A stretch of 64,000 nucleotides of DNA from a virus. The notes beneath the pieces are model-generated. The model worked only from the letters and a program-made list of their open reading frames with translations. It was not told the DNA's origin and made no database searches. Shown here in pieces: positions 38,832 through 46,608 of this stretch (its first letter is position 1; every line of letters starts with the position of its first letter). The stretch covers positions 20,664 through 84,663 of IMG/VR virus record IMGVR_UViG_3300037091_000310, one strand, 5' to 3'. Made by a program: the position numbers and the translations under genes.

Positions 38832-39218
38832 ATGGCTATAATTGGCGGCTTCATTCTACTAGTCGTAAACATACCGCAACCAAAAGAATTTAAATTCACT
38901 GTCAATCTACTCTCTATGAAGAACGTTCGGTCTTTGCGGGGAGATGCGGCTGGATTTTTACTTTGGAGCGGCAAGATCGGGGAAGAAGAATTCCTTTACG
39001 CTTGGGCAAAGAAGCCTAACTCAAATGAAATTTTTCGCATGGTCATCCCCATAAGATGTGCAAGAATTCTAATGGATGACGATGAAAATCCGCACATGGA
39101 TGGTACATATTCTTTCTATCGTGAAGTTCATCCTAGCGAGATTAGGGAGTCTTGGACTCAAGCAATTCTCCACGTTCCTCACAACACTATCGTTTCAATC
39201 TATAATTTGGAGAACTAA
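38832..39218 (+). CDS. Membrane-anchored protein, 5' end interrupted by an amber codon (128 aa)
   Basis: The frame starts naturally at ATG 38784 (AAGGAG upstream, ATGA overlap with the endolysin stop) but has TAG as its sixth codon (38799-38801). After it, LWSAIILLIVMAIIGGFILL continues in the same frame as the missing half of the membrane helix. The first ATG after the stop is at 38832. The mature domain is alpha/beta with FLLWSGKIGEEEFLYAW. Either nonsense mutation, read-through, or sequence error. Confidence 0.5.
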   Translation: MAIIGGFILLVVNIPQPKEFKFTVNLLSMKNVRSLRGDAAGFLLWSGKIGEEEFLYAWAKKPNSNEIFRMVIPIRCARILMDDDENPHMDGTYSFYREVHPSEIRESWTQAILHVPHNTIVSIYNLEN

Positions 39219-39220
39219 CA

Positions 39221-39430
39221 ATGTGGTGGTTTTGGCTTGTCCTTCTAATATGGGGAGCTGCAGGAGCTTCAGGGTTTATTGTCCTCCTTATGGAAGCTAG
39301 CGATAATGGCGATGACATTAGCAGTCTTGGTCTATTTGCGTTTCTGTTCTTTGCCGTCATAGGTCCTTTTGTTTGGTTGATAGTATGGCGGTATGACTCT
39401 ATTAAAAAGAGAGAGGCAAGGCATAAATAA
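39221..39430 (+). CDS. Small membrane protein, two helices (69 aa)
   Basis: ATG two bases after the previous stop. Helices about 2-26 and 38-60, basic end (KKREARHK). Unknown. Confidence 0.55.
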   Translation: MWWFWLVLLIWGAAGASGFIVLLMEASDNGDDISSLGLFAFLFFAVIGPFVWLIVWRYDSIKKREARHK

Positions 39431-39432
39431 AA

Positions 39433-39618
39433 ATGAACATGAAAAGCGACAAAGAATTACTTCATGAAACTTATGAGCTTCTAACTAAAATGCGAGACGC
39501 TCATGACAGAGCTCTCAAGGGTTGGCAAGATGCTATTGCTTTAGCGCAAAAATATGCATTAGAAGTGGGTAGACTAGAAAAAGAAGTAGAGATCTTAAAG
39601 ACCGGAAGTAAAAATTAG
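39433..39618 (+). CDS. Small helical protein (61 aa)
   Basis: ATG 39433 or 39439. Entirely helical, coiled-coil-like (LEVGRLEKEVEILKTG). No strong RBS. Unknown. Confidence 0.5.
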   Translation: MNMKSDKELLHETYELLTKMRDAHDRALKGWQDAIALAQKYALEVGRLEKEVEILKTGSKN

Positions 39619-39623
39619 CAAAA

Positions 39624-39851
39624 ATGGATAAGCGAGAAGTTATTGATTTGCTGAAAGGTTGTGTAATGAAAGTAAGAGTTTTAAGTTCTACGAGTCCAGA
39701 GGACTTAGAAGACACAATCAACGATTTTCTTGCTAATTGTCACGAGACGACAATAGTTGACATAAAATTCAGCACATTTCCAAGCGAGGGACAGCACCTC
39801 AGAGAAGCTGAATACTCTGCATTGATAATTTATAAGGAGATTCAAAAATGA
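39624..39851 (+). CDS. Hypothetical protein with KxEVxxLLK N-terminus (75 aa)
   Basis: MDKREVIDLLKGCVMKVRVL, then helical and beta parts (VDIKFSTFPSEG). The N-terminal motif resembles those at 21400, 21651 and 54624. ATGA overlap with the next gene. Confidence 0.55.
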   Translation: MDKREVIDLLKGCVMKVRVLSSTSPEDLEDTINDFLANCHETTIVDIKFSTFPSEGQHLREAEYSALIIYKEIQK

Positions 39852-40129
39852 AAGGTGTTCACAAAACGCACTATACATTAGACGGCGAAATTGTAGAGCG
39901 CGACATTATGTTAGACGATTATGATCGTAGGTTTGTTATGCACAATGCATCTAGCGTCACTATTGACGTTGCAAATGATGTGCCCAAATTCTATGACTAT
40001 AAATCAGGCCGGACAATATCTTTGGCGAGAGCCATTCTTGAGAACCGCCGAAAGCTTATTCGGAAACCGAGGGTCACAACAAAAAATGGCGACCCATACG
40101 ATTTGAGAATCGAAAATCTAAACTTTTAG
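39848..40129 (+). CDS. HNH/AP2-like small protein (93 aa)
   Basis: RBS AAGGAG at 39834-39839. The C-terminal NGDPYDLRIENLNF resembles the D-G-x2-x-N-x-R-x-x-NL end of HNH/AP2-type DNA-binding proteins, but the catalytic His pair is not visible. Possibly a DNA-binding remnant; uncertain. Confidence 0.5.
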   Translation: MKGVHKTHYTLDGEIVERDIMLDDYDRRFVMHNASSVTIDVANDVPKFYDYKSGRTISLARAILENRRKLIRKPRVTTKNGDPYDLRIENLNF

Positions 40130-40137
40130 GAGGAGCC

Positions 40138-40410
40138 ATGAAGTTAGTCAAAACAAGTATTGCTGTTGCAGTAATGCTACTGTTGGCGACAGCTGTCTTT
40201 GCACAGAGCACTGTCGTTCTCAGAATCAACAACAATACAGTATTCAGTGTCAATATTTATATTGACGATATTTTTGTGGGAGTTATAAGCCCATACAGTT
40301 ATTCTTTTGCCAGAGTTCCGTATGGAAGCCACGTAGTATACGCTACGGCACCTGGAACCAGTATTACTTGGGGTCCGTCAGTAATCTATGATCAGGGAAT
40401 ATACACCTGA
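40138..40410 (+). CDS. Secreted WGP-domain protein (90 aa)
   Basis: AGGAG RBS. Signal peptide to about residue 22 (SIAVAVMLLLATAVFAQS). The mature part is one WGP domain: VVLRINNNTVFSVNIYIDD, GVISPYSYSFARVPYGSH, and SITWGPSVIYDQG. The other family members end about 8 residues later with W-x3; this one stops at a TGA where the Trp would be expected, so its end may be truncated. A PEGA-like beta sandwich is the best guess for the fold. Periplasmic or exported. Confidence 0.65.
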   Translation: MKLVKTSIAVAVMLLLATAVFAQSTVVLRINNNTVFSVNIYIDDIFVGVISPYSYSFARVPYGSHVVYATAPGTSITWGPSVIYDQGIYT

Positions 40411-40431
40411 CCTTGAACTTGAATCCATAAC

Positions 40432-40456
40432 ATAGTAACGCTAGCAGCGTTACTAT
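40432..40456 (+). terminator. Hairpin terminator
   Basis: ATAGTAACGCT (40432-40442), loop AGC, AGCGTTACTAT (40446-40456): an 11-bp stem. A weak T-rich stretch follows. It separates the first WGP gene from the next gene, which has its own RBS. Confidence 0.6.
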
Positions 40457-40483
40457 TCACTTTAACGTTAGAAAGGACTTGGA

Positions 40484-40948
40484 ATGATCTTATTCTATCT
40501 TGGTGGGCTGTGGGTAATCGCAATGGTAGGCTGCCTCGTTGTAGACCTAAAGAAGGAAGAGCTGGTGAAGACCAAGAATTCACCTACGTTTTGGGTCGGT
40601 CTATGTGGTGGAGCAGGCGTGATTCTAATTGGAATCTTAGTTTGTGCTCATAGCGTAGCGATACCTGAAAGCAAATACTTACTAAGCGAAGACTCGAAAA
40701 TGACTTTGCAAAACTCACAGCTCCAAGTCCTCCCTCAGACTAGCGATACAAACGTATTTCATTTAGCGGTTCAAACTCCGAACGGATTTGAATATTTAAA
40801 TCAAACAATAAATAGTGTTTCATTTGAGGGAGACACTATAATCCTCGAAAAAATAGTAAAGCGAGTGGACTGGAAATTCTTTAATTTGGGTTTCAGCAAA
40901 GTTACTTACAACTTAATTCTTCCTATCCGAACTGTAAGAGCATGGTGA
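40484..40948 (+). CDS. Membrane protein, paralogue of 44914 (154 aa)
   Basis: GAAAGGA upstream. Two membrane helices (2-22 and about 36-57), then a C-terminal beta domain ending EKIVKRVDWKFFNLGFSKVTYNLILP. The protein at 44914 has the same plan and ending (QKITRHLERGWFNFGNTTEEWNLVLP). Presumably displays the domain on one side of the inner membrane. Confidence 0.6.
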   Translation: MILFYLGGLWVIAMVGCLVVDLKKEELVKTKNSPTFWVGLCGGAGVILIGILVCAHSVAIPESKYLLSEDSKMTLQNSQLQVLPQTSDTNVFHLAVQTPNGFEYLNQTINSVSFEGDTIILEKIVKRVDWKFFNLGFSKVTYNLILPIRTVRAW

Positions 40949-40952
40949 CAAC

Positions 40953-41102
40953 ATGGGAAAGAAGACACAGATGGCCGAACTACAAGAACGCATAGCGCAG
41001 GAATTGCGAGAAACTTTTCCAGAGCATTTCGGCGGACATGGGGCATGTGCAATTCGGATCTTATCTATGATAAAACAAAGCTACGTGAAAGGATCTGAAT
41101 GA
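40953..41102 (+). CDS. Small hypothetical protein (49 aa)
   Basis: MGKKTQMAELQERIAQELRE, helical; contains FPEHFGGHGACAI. ATGA overlap with the deacetylase start at 41099. Unknown. Confidence 0.5.
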   Translation: MGKKTQMAELQERIAQELRETFPEHFGGHGACAIRILSMIKQSYVKGSE

Positions 41103-41890
41103 AATATACAATCGTCCTATTTTTCTTTTTTTGTGCGTCAATAGTTTTTGCTCAAGATGGCCCACTACCAACAGCCTTACCAGCTGATAGAGAAATAATT
41201 CCTATTTTAATCTATCACGCAATCCGTCCAGTAAGACCCACTGACACGCCCTTTGTATTGAATTACGTTTGCACACCTGAAACCCTAGAAAAAGAATTGT
41301 CCTTCTTAAAAGCGGCCGGATACACTTCAATAAGTTTTGCCGATTTAGTAGCACACTTTAAAAGCGACAAGCCTTTACCAAAAAGCCCAATCATCATTTC
41401 TTTTGATGACTCATGGGAAGATCAATATACATACGGCGTTCCTCTTCTAATAAAGTATGGATTCAAGGCCACTTTCTTTATTATTGCCGGCGCTATGGGC
41501 GCTCCATATTACATGACTTGGGATGAAGTAAAAATGCTAAGTTCTATGGGAATGGAAATTGGCGGTCATACTTGGTCTCATCCTTACCTCGTACAAATTC
41601 GCAGACTTCCAGTTTTAGATAAAGAACTTGTATATTCGAAGAAAGTTCTTGAGGACCAGATTGGAAAACCAATTACTGCTTTTGCTTATCCGTATGGACT
41701 TTACAACGATGTGCTAATAAATCTACTCAAGAAAGCCGGATACACAAGCGCTCGAACTACTTATCCAGGCATTGCTCATTCTGAAAAGGATCTGTTCAAT
41801 CTCACTGGTCTTATCAGGACTGAGAATATGGCATACTTCACTAATGACTTGAATGAGTATTTTAGTGAATACGAGGACATCGCGAAATAG
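41099..41890 (+). CDS. Secreted polysaccharide deacetylase (NodB/CE4 family)
   Basis: 263 aa with signal peptide MKYTIVLFFFFCASIVFAQ. NodB motifs: SFDDSWED (D103, D104), GGHTWSHPYL (H157 and H161 as metal ligands), FAYPYG (motif 3) and a YTSARTT strand. CE4 enzymes remove N-acetyl groups from peptidoglycan, chitin-like or biofilm polymers. A signal peptide on a phage enzyme points to action on the cell envelope from outside the cytoplasm: changing peptidoglycan for lysis or resistance, or masking the receptor polysaccharide. Confidence 0.9.
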   Translation: MKYTIVLFFFFCASIVFAQDGPLPTALPADREIIPILIYHAIRPVRPTDTPFVLNYVCTPETLEKELSFLKAAGYTSISFADLVAHFKSDKPLPKSPIIISFDDSWEDQYTYGVPLLIKYGFKATFFIIAGAMGAPYYMTWDEVKMLSSMGMEIGGHTWSHPYLVQIRRLPVLDKELVYSKKVLEDQIGKPITAFAYPYGLYNDVLINLLKKAGYTSARTTYPGIAHSEKDLFNLTGLIRTENMAYFTNDLNEYFSEYEDIAK

Positions 41891-41902
41891 GAGGGTAAGG
41901 GT

Positions 41903-42340
41903 ATGTTTTTCACCGCAGCTCTTTGGATGTTGATCTTGGGCAAGATTGGCGGGATTTTTCTCGCAGCGGCAATCTTGTCTTCTGCCACCGCTATTATCGC
42001 CGGAATTTTCTGGGCCGTCAATGCCTATGAATCAGAAGACGATAACCAAAAAGAAGGCGATACAAACTTTGATTGGAAAGTCAAGTCTAAAAAGATTTGC
42101 ACTTCCTGGCTTGTCGTAGCAATCATCAGCATTTTCATTACGACATTTACCCCCTCTACAAAGGAATTGATCCTTTTAGCCACCTTCAAAGGCGTCGATC
42201 AGTATAACACAACTCATCCCAATTCCTTGATTTCTGTCAATGGAATTGTGGGAACAGCCGATGACGTCATGAAGGTTTTCCAGGATTCACTCACTAAGGT
42301 GGAGCAGATGATCAATCCGCCGCCAGCTCCTGCAAAATAA
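41903..42340 (+). CDS. Membrane protein (145 aa)
   Basis: Helices at about 8-38 and 66-88, then a C-terminal helical domain ending in a Pro-rich tail (MINPPPAPAK). RBS GGAGGG. Member of the envelope island; unknown role. Confidence 0.6.
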   Translation: MFFTAALWMLILGKIGGIFLAAAILSSATAIIAGIFWAVNAYESEDDNQKEGDTNFDWKVKSKKICTSWLVVAIISIFITTFTPSTKELILLATFKGVDQYNTTHPNSLISVNGIVGTADDVMKVFQDSLTKVEQMINPPPAPAK

Positions 42341-42352
42341 TTCGGAGGCAAC

Positions 42353-42886
42353 ATGAAACGATTTGCTATTCTCATAAGTGTTCTTATGCTCGGCATTATA
42401 TTGCCGCTCGCTGCCCAAAGCAATGTAGGACAGCTATGGGTAAGAAACCATTCCTCTTACGTAATCAACTTCTACCTTGATGGCAACTTCATTGGCAGTC
42501 TAGTGCCTCTAACAGAATCAAAACTTCCAGTTAGCGTAGGCACTCATACTATTTCTGGAGTCGCCGCTAACAACTCAAACTCTACTTGGGGTCCTAGTCA
42601 ATTCGTTATGACTGAAAACGGTTATGTTGAAAACTACTGGGACAGCAATGTAGCAGTGCCACAAATGACTTGGTTTAAGATCATTAACAAAACTAATCAT
42701 ACGCTGAACATTGATCTTGACGGTCGAACACTTCCTGGCACTGCTGCTCCCAACTCAGAAACGGTAATCAATCTTTCAGTGGGCAGTCACACAATAACTG
42801 CTACTGCTGACGGCTTGAGGTGGGGTCCATTCACTTTCTATGACACTAGTAGCGGATGGGATTGGACGCTTACACAAACAAACTAA
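42353..42886 (+). CDS. Secreted protein with two WGP domains (177 aa)
   Basis: GGAGG RBS. Signal peptide (FAILISVLMLGIILPLAAQ). Domain 1: LWVRNHSSYVINFYLDGNF, GSLVPLTESKLPVSVGTH, STWGPSQF. Domain 2: FKIINKTNHTLNIDLDGRT, PGTAAPNSETVINLSVGSH, LRWGPFTFYD ... WDWTL. The internal duplication shows that the domain is a modular unit. See 40138, 42896 and 47694. Confidence 0.65.
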   Translation: MKRFAILISVLMLGIILPLAAQSNVGQLWVRNHSSYVINFYLDGNFIGSLVPLTESKLPVSVGTHTISGVAANNSNSTWGPSQFVMTENGYVENYWDSNVAVPQMTWFKIINKTNHTLNIDLDGRTLPGTAAPNSETVINLSVGSHTITATADGLRWGPFTFYDTSSGWDWTLTQTN

Positions 42887-42895
42887 GGAGATGAA

Positions 42896-43240
42896 ATGAG
42901 ACTTATACCTAAACTTATACCTATTCTTCTATTGGTGCTTCTGCCGGTGTTTGCCTTTACGCAGACAAACAGCATGCCGGCACCTGCAGTAATTCCTCCA
43001 GTAGCAATGCCAATAATCACGACGGCGCCTTCAGCAACGACTGTTAATGTGATTAACCGCACGACATTTGAATTGACTATTCTCGTGGACCATGTTTCAG
43101 TAGGAACATTGGCCCCACAGAGACAGGCAAATGTTATTGTATCTGAAGACGTTCATGTGTGGACGGCTACCAACGATAAGGGCCAGACCTGGGGTCCTAT
43201 CACGATGGAAGGTCCTCACGTTTGGAATCTTGTACCATAA
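42896..43240 (+). CDS. Secreted WGP-domain protein (114 aa)
   Basis: AAGGAG RBS. Signal peptide ILLLVLLPVFAFTQ, an Ala/Pro/Thr-rich linker, then one WGP domain: VNVINRTTFELTILVDH, GTLAPQRQANVIVSED, QTWGPITMEGPHVWNL. Confidence 0.65.
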   Translation: MRLIPKLIPILLLVLLPVFAFTQTNSMPAPAVIPPVAMPIITTAPSATTVNVINRTTFELTILVDHVSVGTLAPQRQANVIVSEDVHVWTATNDKGQTWGPITMEGPHVWNLVP

Positions 43241-43284
43241 TCGGCGGTGCCGATTTCTCTAATTCTTTTTTGGAGGTCTCTATA

Positions 43285-44070
43285 ATGAAGAGATTTTTGA
43301 TTATCGCTCTTGTCGTCTTGAGCATTGTATTGCCCACGGCGACATTCGCACAGCAGATGGCACCAGCAACGCCGATTGCCCCCGAGACGCCGCAGGCACC
43401 TCCTGCAACTATCGGACCTTCACAGCCGATTGCACCAGCACCAGCACCAGCGCCAGTCGTTATCATTCCGTCTTGGACCAACAAGGACTTCTGGGTAGGC
43501 ACATCATTTGACTTGGGCTTGCCATATACTGGCTTCGTAGTAACGGCAAATCAGAACCTTAGTAATACTCCGATCCTTGGTTGCAGCGTCTCGCCATTTA
43601 CCTTTGATGGTATTTTGAATCTTGACCTTGGATACACTCCTATCAAGCTTGATACCTTTCATCTTGGTGGAATGATTCGACTGTCTGGAGCTCTTTCTTT
43701 TACATACATTGGATCTCGATCTGGTTGGGATGGCTATTATTACGGTAATGATACTGTAAGTGAATACGCACTTACAAGCTGGTTTGCAATTTCACCTATG
43801 ATTGCTGGCCGTATTCAACTTGCCGGAAATTCTACGCTTGTTCTAGCTTTTGGAGCTTCATATTATTCATATGGCGATTATGAGGTAATATTTTCTGATA
43901 CTGCTGGTGATCCAGCTTTTAACCAGAGCGCATCAGCTCCTACAACTGGGGCGATAGGCGCCAGTGGATGGAAACCTGCTGCATTACTTCAGTTAGTTGA
44001 AGGAAGCTTTACTACTGAGCTTGGTCTTACCGGACCAGACTTCTACGTCGGCTGCGGATACGCTTTTTAA
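43285..44070 (+). CDS. Secreted beta-barrel-like outer membrane protein (261 aa)
   Basis: GGAGG fits ATG 43285 (an earlier in-frame ATG has no RBS). Signal peptide ending IVLPTATFAQ, then an Ala/Pro-rich stretch (about 25-55, PAPAPAPV) and a domain of alternating strands with many aromatic residues, ending GPDFYVGCGYAF with C-terminal Phe as recognised by the BAM machinery. A small outer membrane barrel is the likely fold. Confidence 0.65.
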   Translation: MKRFLIIALVVLSIVLPTATFAQQMAPATPIAPETPQAPPATIGPSQPIAPAPAPAPVVIIPSWTNKDFWVGTSFDLGLPYTGFVVTANQNLSNTPILGCSVSPFTFDGILNLDLGYTPIKLDTFHLGGMIRLSGALSFTYIGSRSGWDGYYYGNDTVSEYALTSWFAISPMIAGRIQLAGNSTLVLAFGASYYSYGDYEVIFSDTAGDPAFNQSASAPTTGAIGASGWKPAALLQLVEGSFTTELGLTGPDFYVGCGYAF

Positions 44071-44087
44071 GTTCTTTCGATTTTCTT

Positions 44088-44116
44088 AGGCAGGGCCAAA
44101 AACCCTGCCTTTGTTG
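44088..44116 (+). terminator. Intrinsic terminator after the beta-barrel gene
   Basis: AGGCAGGG (44088-44095), loop CCAAAAA, CCCTGCCT (44103-44110), then TTGTTG. GC-rich 8-bp stem, convincing. Confidence 0.75.
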
Positions 44117-44136
44117 CGTGAAAAGAGGATCTCTAA

Positions 44137-44910
44137 ATGTTAGGATTATTCTTGGCCCTTAATCTAACCTTAATGCCACCAAACGTAAATCTCTTTGATT
44201 ATAACAGTCCTTTAGTAAGTGGAGATTATGCCAGTAGCTTAGTAGAAGATATCAATCTTGAAGCACAAATCAGATTGTTCAACTTTCTTTACGTAGGAGG
44301 AAGTGTAGGGACTATTACACACGACGAATCTCTTAGTGCATTTAATTTTGTCCCTACGTATGAGAAATATACTTTCGATGCTGGAATTGATTATGTAAAT
44401 CCGACTGATAAGAAAGCTGGATTTAAGTTCGGTTGGATTCATGAATGTATTCATCCTACAAACATCTATAAAACTGGTGGCGGCACATATGAGGGTTCAT
44501 ATGATTTACTTTTCACAAACATCTATGACCATAAAGGACCATTTGATCTTGGCTTTGAAGAAGGCCTGTATCTGAATTACGGCTTTGAAGATTACTCATA
44601 TTCTACTGTAATAGATCCTCGTCCACTTATGTTTACTGGCTCCTATCAAAAAATTCATCTTGATCCTTTCTATTTAGCCTTTGACGAAAAGGTTTATCTG
44701 CATGAAGTAGCAGCTCATGAGGATGTTTGGAAAAGTCTTTATTCTACCTTTCAGGCTGAAGCCGGCATAGATCTTAATGATATGGTATTTGGGGTTAGAT
44801 GGAACAACGTAGATCCATTAGCTCCTTTACTTTGGGCTGAAGGTGTCCAGATTACCACAAAAGGATACTTCAGTGTCTTTATGACCTTCAAACTTGAAAC
44901 AGAGAGGTGA
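44137..44910 (+). CDS. Probable beta-barrel protein (257 aa)
   Basis: GAGG RBS. The N-terminus (MLGLFLALNLTLM) is a weak signal peptide. The rest consists of alternating strands rich in Tyr, Phe and Gly (YEGSYDLLFTNIYDHKGP, FFSVFMTFKL), in the way of outer membrane barrels, and the last strand ends in MTFKLETER. Unknown function. Confidence 0.55.
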   Translation: MLGLFLALNLTLMPPNVNLFDYNSPLVSGDYASSLVEDINLEAQIRLFNFLYVGGSVGTITHDESLSAFNFVPTYEKYTFDAGIDYVNPTDKKAGFKFGWIHECIHPTNIYKTGGGTYEGSYDLLFTNIYDHKGPFDLGFEEGLYLNYGFEDYSYSTVIDPRPLMFTGSYQKIHLDPFYLAFDEKVYLHEVAAHEDVWKSLYSTFQAEAGIDLNDMVFGVRWNNVDPLAPLLWAEGVQITTKGYFSVFMTFKLETER

Positions 44911-44913
44911 AAC

Positions 44914-45384
44914 ATGTGGTTTCTGATTGCTTGGCTGATAGCTTGGTTTTTCATTGCCATTGCTGTTGGTTGGACTGATGAAGCATTTAGTGGCGTCGCT
45001 ACTTTCTTTCTCGGCGGCGTAGTTCTGGGACTTTTTGTCGTCCTTGGAGTTCTTATAGGCACTGAGTCCATCAGCACTAGTAAATATACACTCGTTTCTA
45101 ACGAGAAGGTCTATTACAGTCGCGATAGCGGTCAGAACGACCAAAGAATAAAGATTGTAAAAGGCTCAGACGGGAAAGCTCAACTAATGATAGTGGGAGC
45201 TGGAGAACATGAAACCTATCTGGTGTCAAACTGCGGACTACACAGTATTACCGTCAGCACAGACAATGAATTCTACCTACAGAAAATTACTCGCCACCTT
45301 GAAAGAGGATGGTTCAATTTCGGAAACACAACTGAGGAATGGAATCTAGTGCTTCCTAAAACATTGGGCCTCGAGATAAACTAA
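44914..45384 (+). CDS. Membrane protein, paralogue of 40484 (156 aa)
   Basis: Two membrane helices (about 2-20 and 27-50), then the beta domain SKYTLVSNEKVYYS ... RGWFNFGNTTEEWNLVLP. Same layout as 40484. Three bases after the previous stop. Confidence 0.6.
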   Translation: MWFLIAWLIAWFFIAIAVGWTDEAFSGVATFFLGGVVLGLFVVLGVLIGTESISTSKYTLVSNEKVYYSRDSGQNDQRIKIVKGSDGKAQLMIVGAGEHETYLVSNCGLHSITVSTDNEFYLQKITRHLERGWFNFGNTTEEWNLVLPKTLGLEIN

Positions 45385-45386
45385 AA

Positions 45387-45563
45387 ATGAAGTGTCCTGA
45401 CTGTAAAGGCGAATGTGGAGAATATGAGGCTGTCTTGTATAAAGGAGCTGGAGGCGGCCCGTGGAACATGTGCGACTTCTGTGAAGGCAATGGGACAGTA
45501 TCATTCTTTCAATGGCTGTCATGGAAGTGCTCTGTTCTTTTCGAAAATATAAGAAAAAGATGA
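45387..45563 (+). CDS. DnaJ-type zinc-finger mini-protein (58 aa)
   Basis: MKCPDCKGECGEYE ... MCDFCEGNGTVSFF: two CxxCxGxG-like repeats, as in the cysteine-rich domain of DnaJ, on a protein without a J domain. The protein at 22247 has the same module at its C-terminus. Overlaps the next start (ATGA). Confidence 0.6.
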   Translation: MKCPDCKGECGEYEAVLYKGAGGGPWNMCDFCEGNGTVSFFQWLSWKCSVLFENIRKR

Positions 45564-46000
45564 AAACATTTTTAGTCATAACCATCTTTTTGATTTGTGC
45601 TATTATGACAAGTTTTGGACAAGTGAAAGATTTGGTAATGGCCTCTGAAAAACTTTGGGGACAACCAAAGGAAACTATAATCCAGAACTTACACCATCTT
45701 GCTGAAGAAAGAACACAGCTCGTAAATAACACATTGCTTGATGTGGTAACTTACTTATCAGGTGATCATAAGTCCACTGATTTGTATTTCAAGGACAACG
45801 TGTTGGTTATGATCCAACGTTTCTTTTATGGTCCTAATGACAAATTAGACCGCTGGATAGAAATTGCGACTAAAGAAATGGGTCCATCAACGAATGATAG
45901 TGAAGTTAGCCCGCAATGGATTACAGCTAATTCAATTGTGACTTTACGAGAAGCACGAGGTAGTTATGTTCTTTTGGAGATCAAAGGAAAAAATCTATGA
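45560..46000 (+). CDS. Secreted hypothetical protein (146 aa)
   Basis: ATGA coupling. Signal peptide MKTFLVITIFLICAIMTSFGQ. The mature part is alpha/beta with WGQPKETIIQNLHHLAEE and strands around a YFKDNVLVMIQRFFYGP core; related in outline to 48647. Periplasmic. Confidence 0.6.
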   Translation: MKTFLVITIFLICAIMTSFGQVKDLVMASEKLWGQPKETIIQNLHHLAEERTQLVNNTLLDVVTYLSGDHKSTDLYFKDNVLVMIQRFFYGPNDKLDRWIEIATKEMGPSTNDSEVSPQWITANSIVTLREARGSYVLLEIKGKNL

Positions 46001-46182
46001 AGCCAAAAAATAAAACATACCTGATGATTTACTTGGCTCACGAAGATGACGGTTATCAAATCAAGCGAGTGACTGGCGAACAAATTCGCCAAGAAGTAAA
46101 GAAGGGTAATCAAGAATTCACTTTGATTGATGGCATCATTTTGAAATCAGAGCATAACAAAATAGACGTCACAAATCTATGA
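45997..46182 (+). CDS. Small hypothetical protein (61 aa)
   Basis: ATGA overlap. MKPKNKTYLMIYLAHEDDGYQIKRV; alpha/beta, cytoplasmic. Unknown. Overlaps the next start by 4 bases. Confidence 0.5.
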   Translation: MKPKNKTYLMIYLAHEDDGYQIKRVTGEQIRQEVKKGNQEFTLIDGIILKSEHNKIDVTNL

Positions 46183-46448
46183 AACTACGAGTAGGGTATG
46201 ACGGAACAAGATACACGGTACAGTATAAGTCTTTCTTGTTCTGGCACATATTGAGAGAAGGTTGGAGAAACTGGCACGACTATTCGTTCTACAAAGATTT
46301 TTGTTGGAACGACAAAATGACTTTTGAGACTTTTGAACATGCGTATAATGAGGCCGAAACTTTTAAATTCAAGTTTGCTCGTTCTTCTAAAAAGACGGCC
46401 TATCATGTATTAGACAAAAACAAAATAGATTGGAGACTACATGGCTGA
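46179..46448 (+). CDS. Small hypothetical protein (89 aa)
   Basis: Starts MKLRVGYDGTRYTVQYKSFLF; Trp/Phe/Lys-rich. Overlaps the Cys-rich gene by 8 bases. Unknown. Confidence 0.5.
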   Translation: MKLRVGYDGTRYTVQYKSFLFWHILREGWRNWHDYSFYKDFCWNDKMTFETFEHAYNEAETFKFKFARSSKKTAYHVLDKNKIDWRLHG

Positions 46449-46599
46449 ATTTCCCCAAGAAACTAAGAAGAGTGATAATTGCAACAACTGCTATCACAGA
46501 GACAAAATCGGCGCGGGACCTTTTTGTAAATATCACGCTATGATGGAAATTAGATTGAATTGGGTTTGCGACCATTGGAAAGAAAGCATTCATAAATAA
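46441..46599 (+). CDS. Cys-rich mini-protein, CxxC...C...C family (52 aa)
   Basis: SDNCNNCYHRDK, FCKYHAMM, VCDHWKE: the shortest clean member of the family (see 18927, 23845, 27513, 29677). The last C is followed by x-HW as in 18927. Probably binds one zinc. Confidence 0.6.
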   Translation: MAEFPQETKKSDNCNNCYHRDKIGAGPFCKYHAMMEIRLNWVCDHWKESIHK

Positions 46600-46608
46600 A
46601 GGAGTTTT

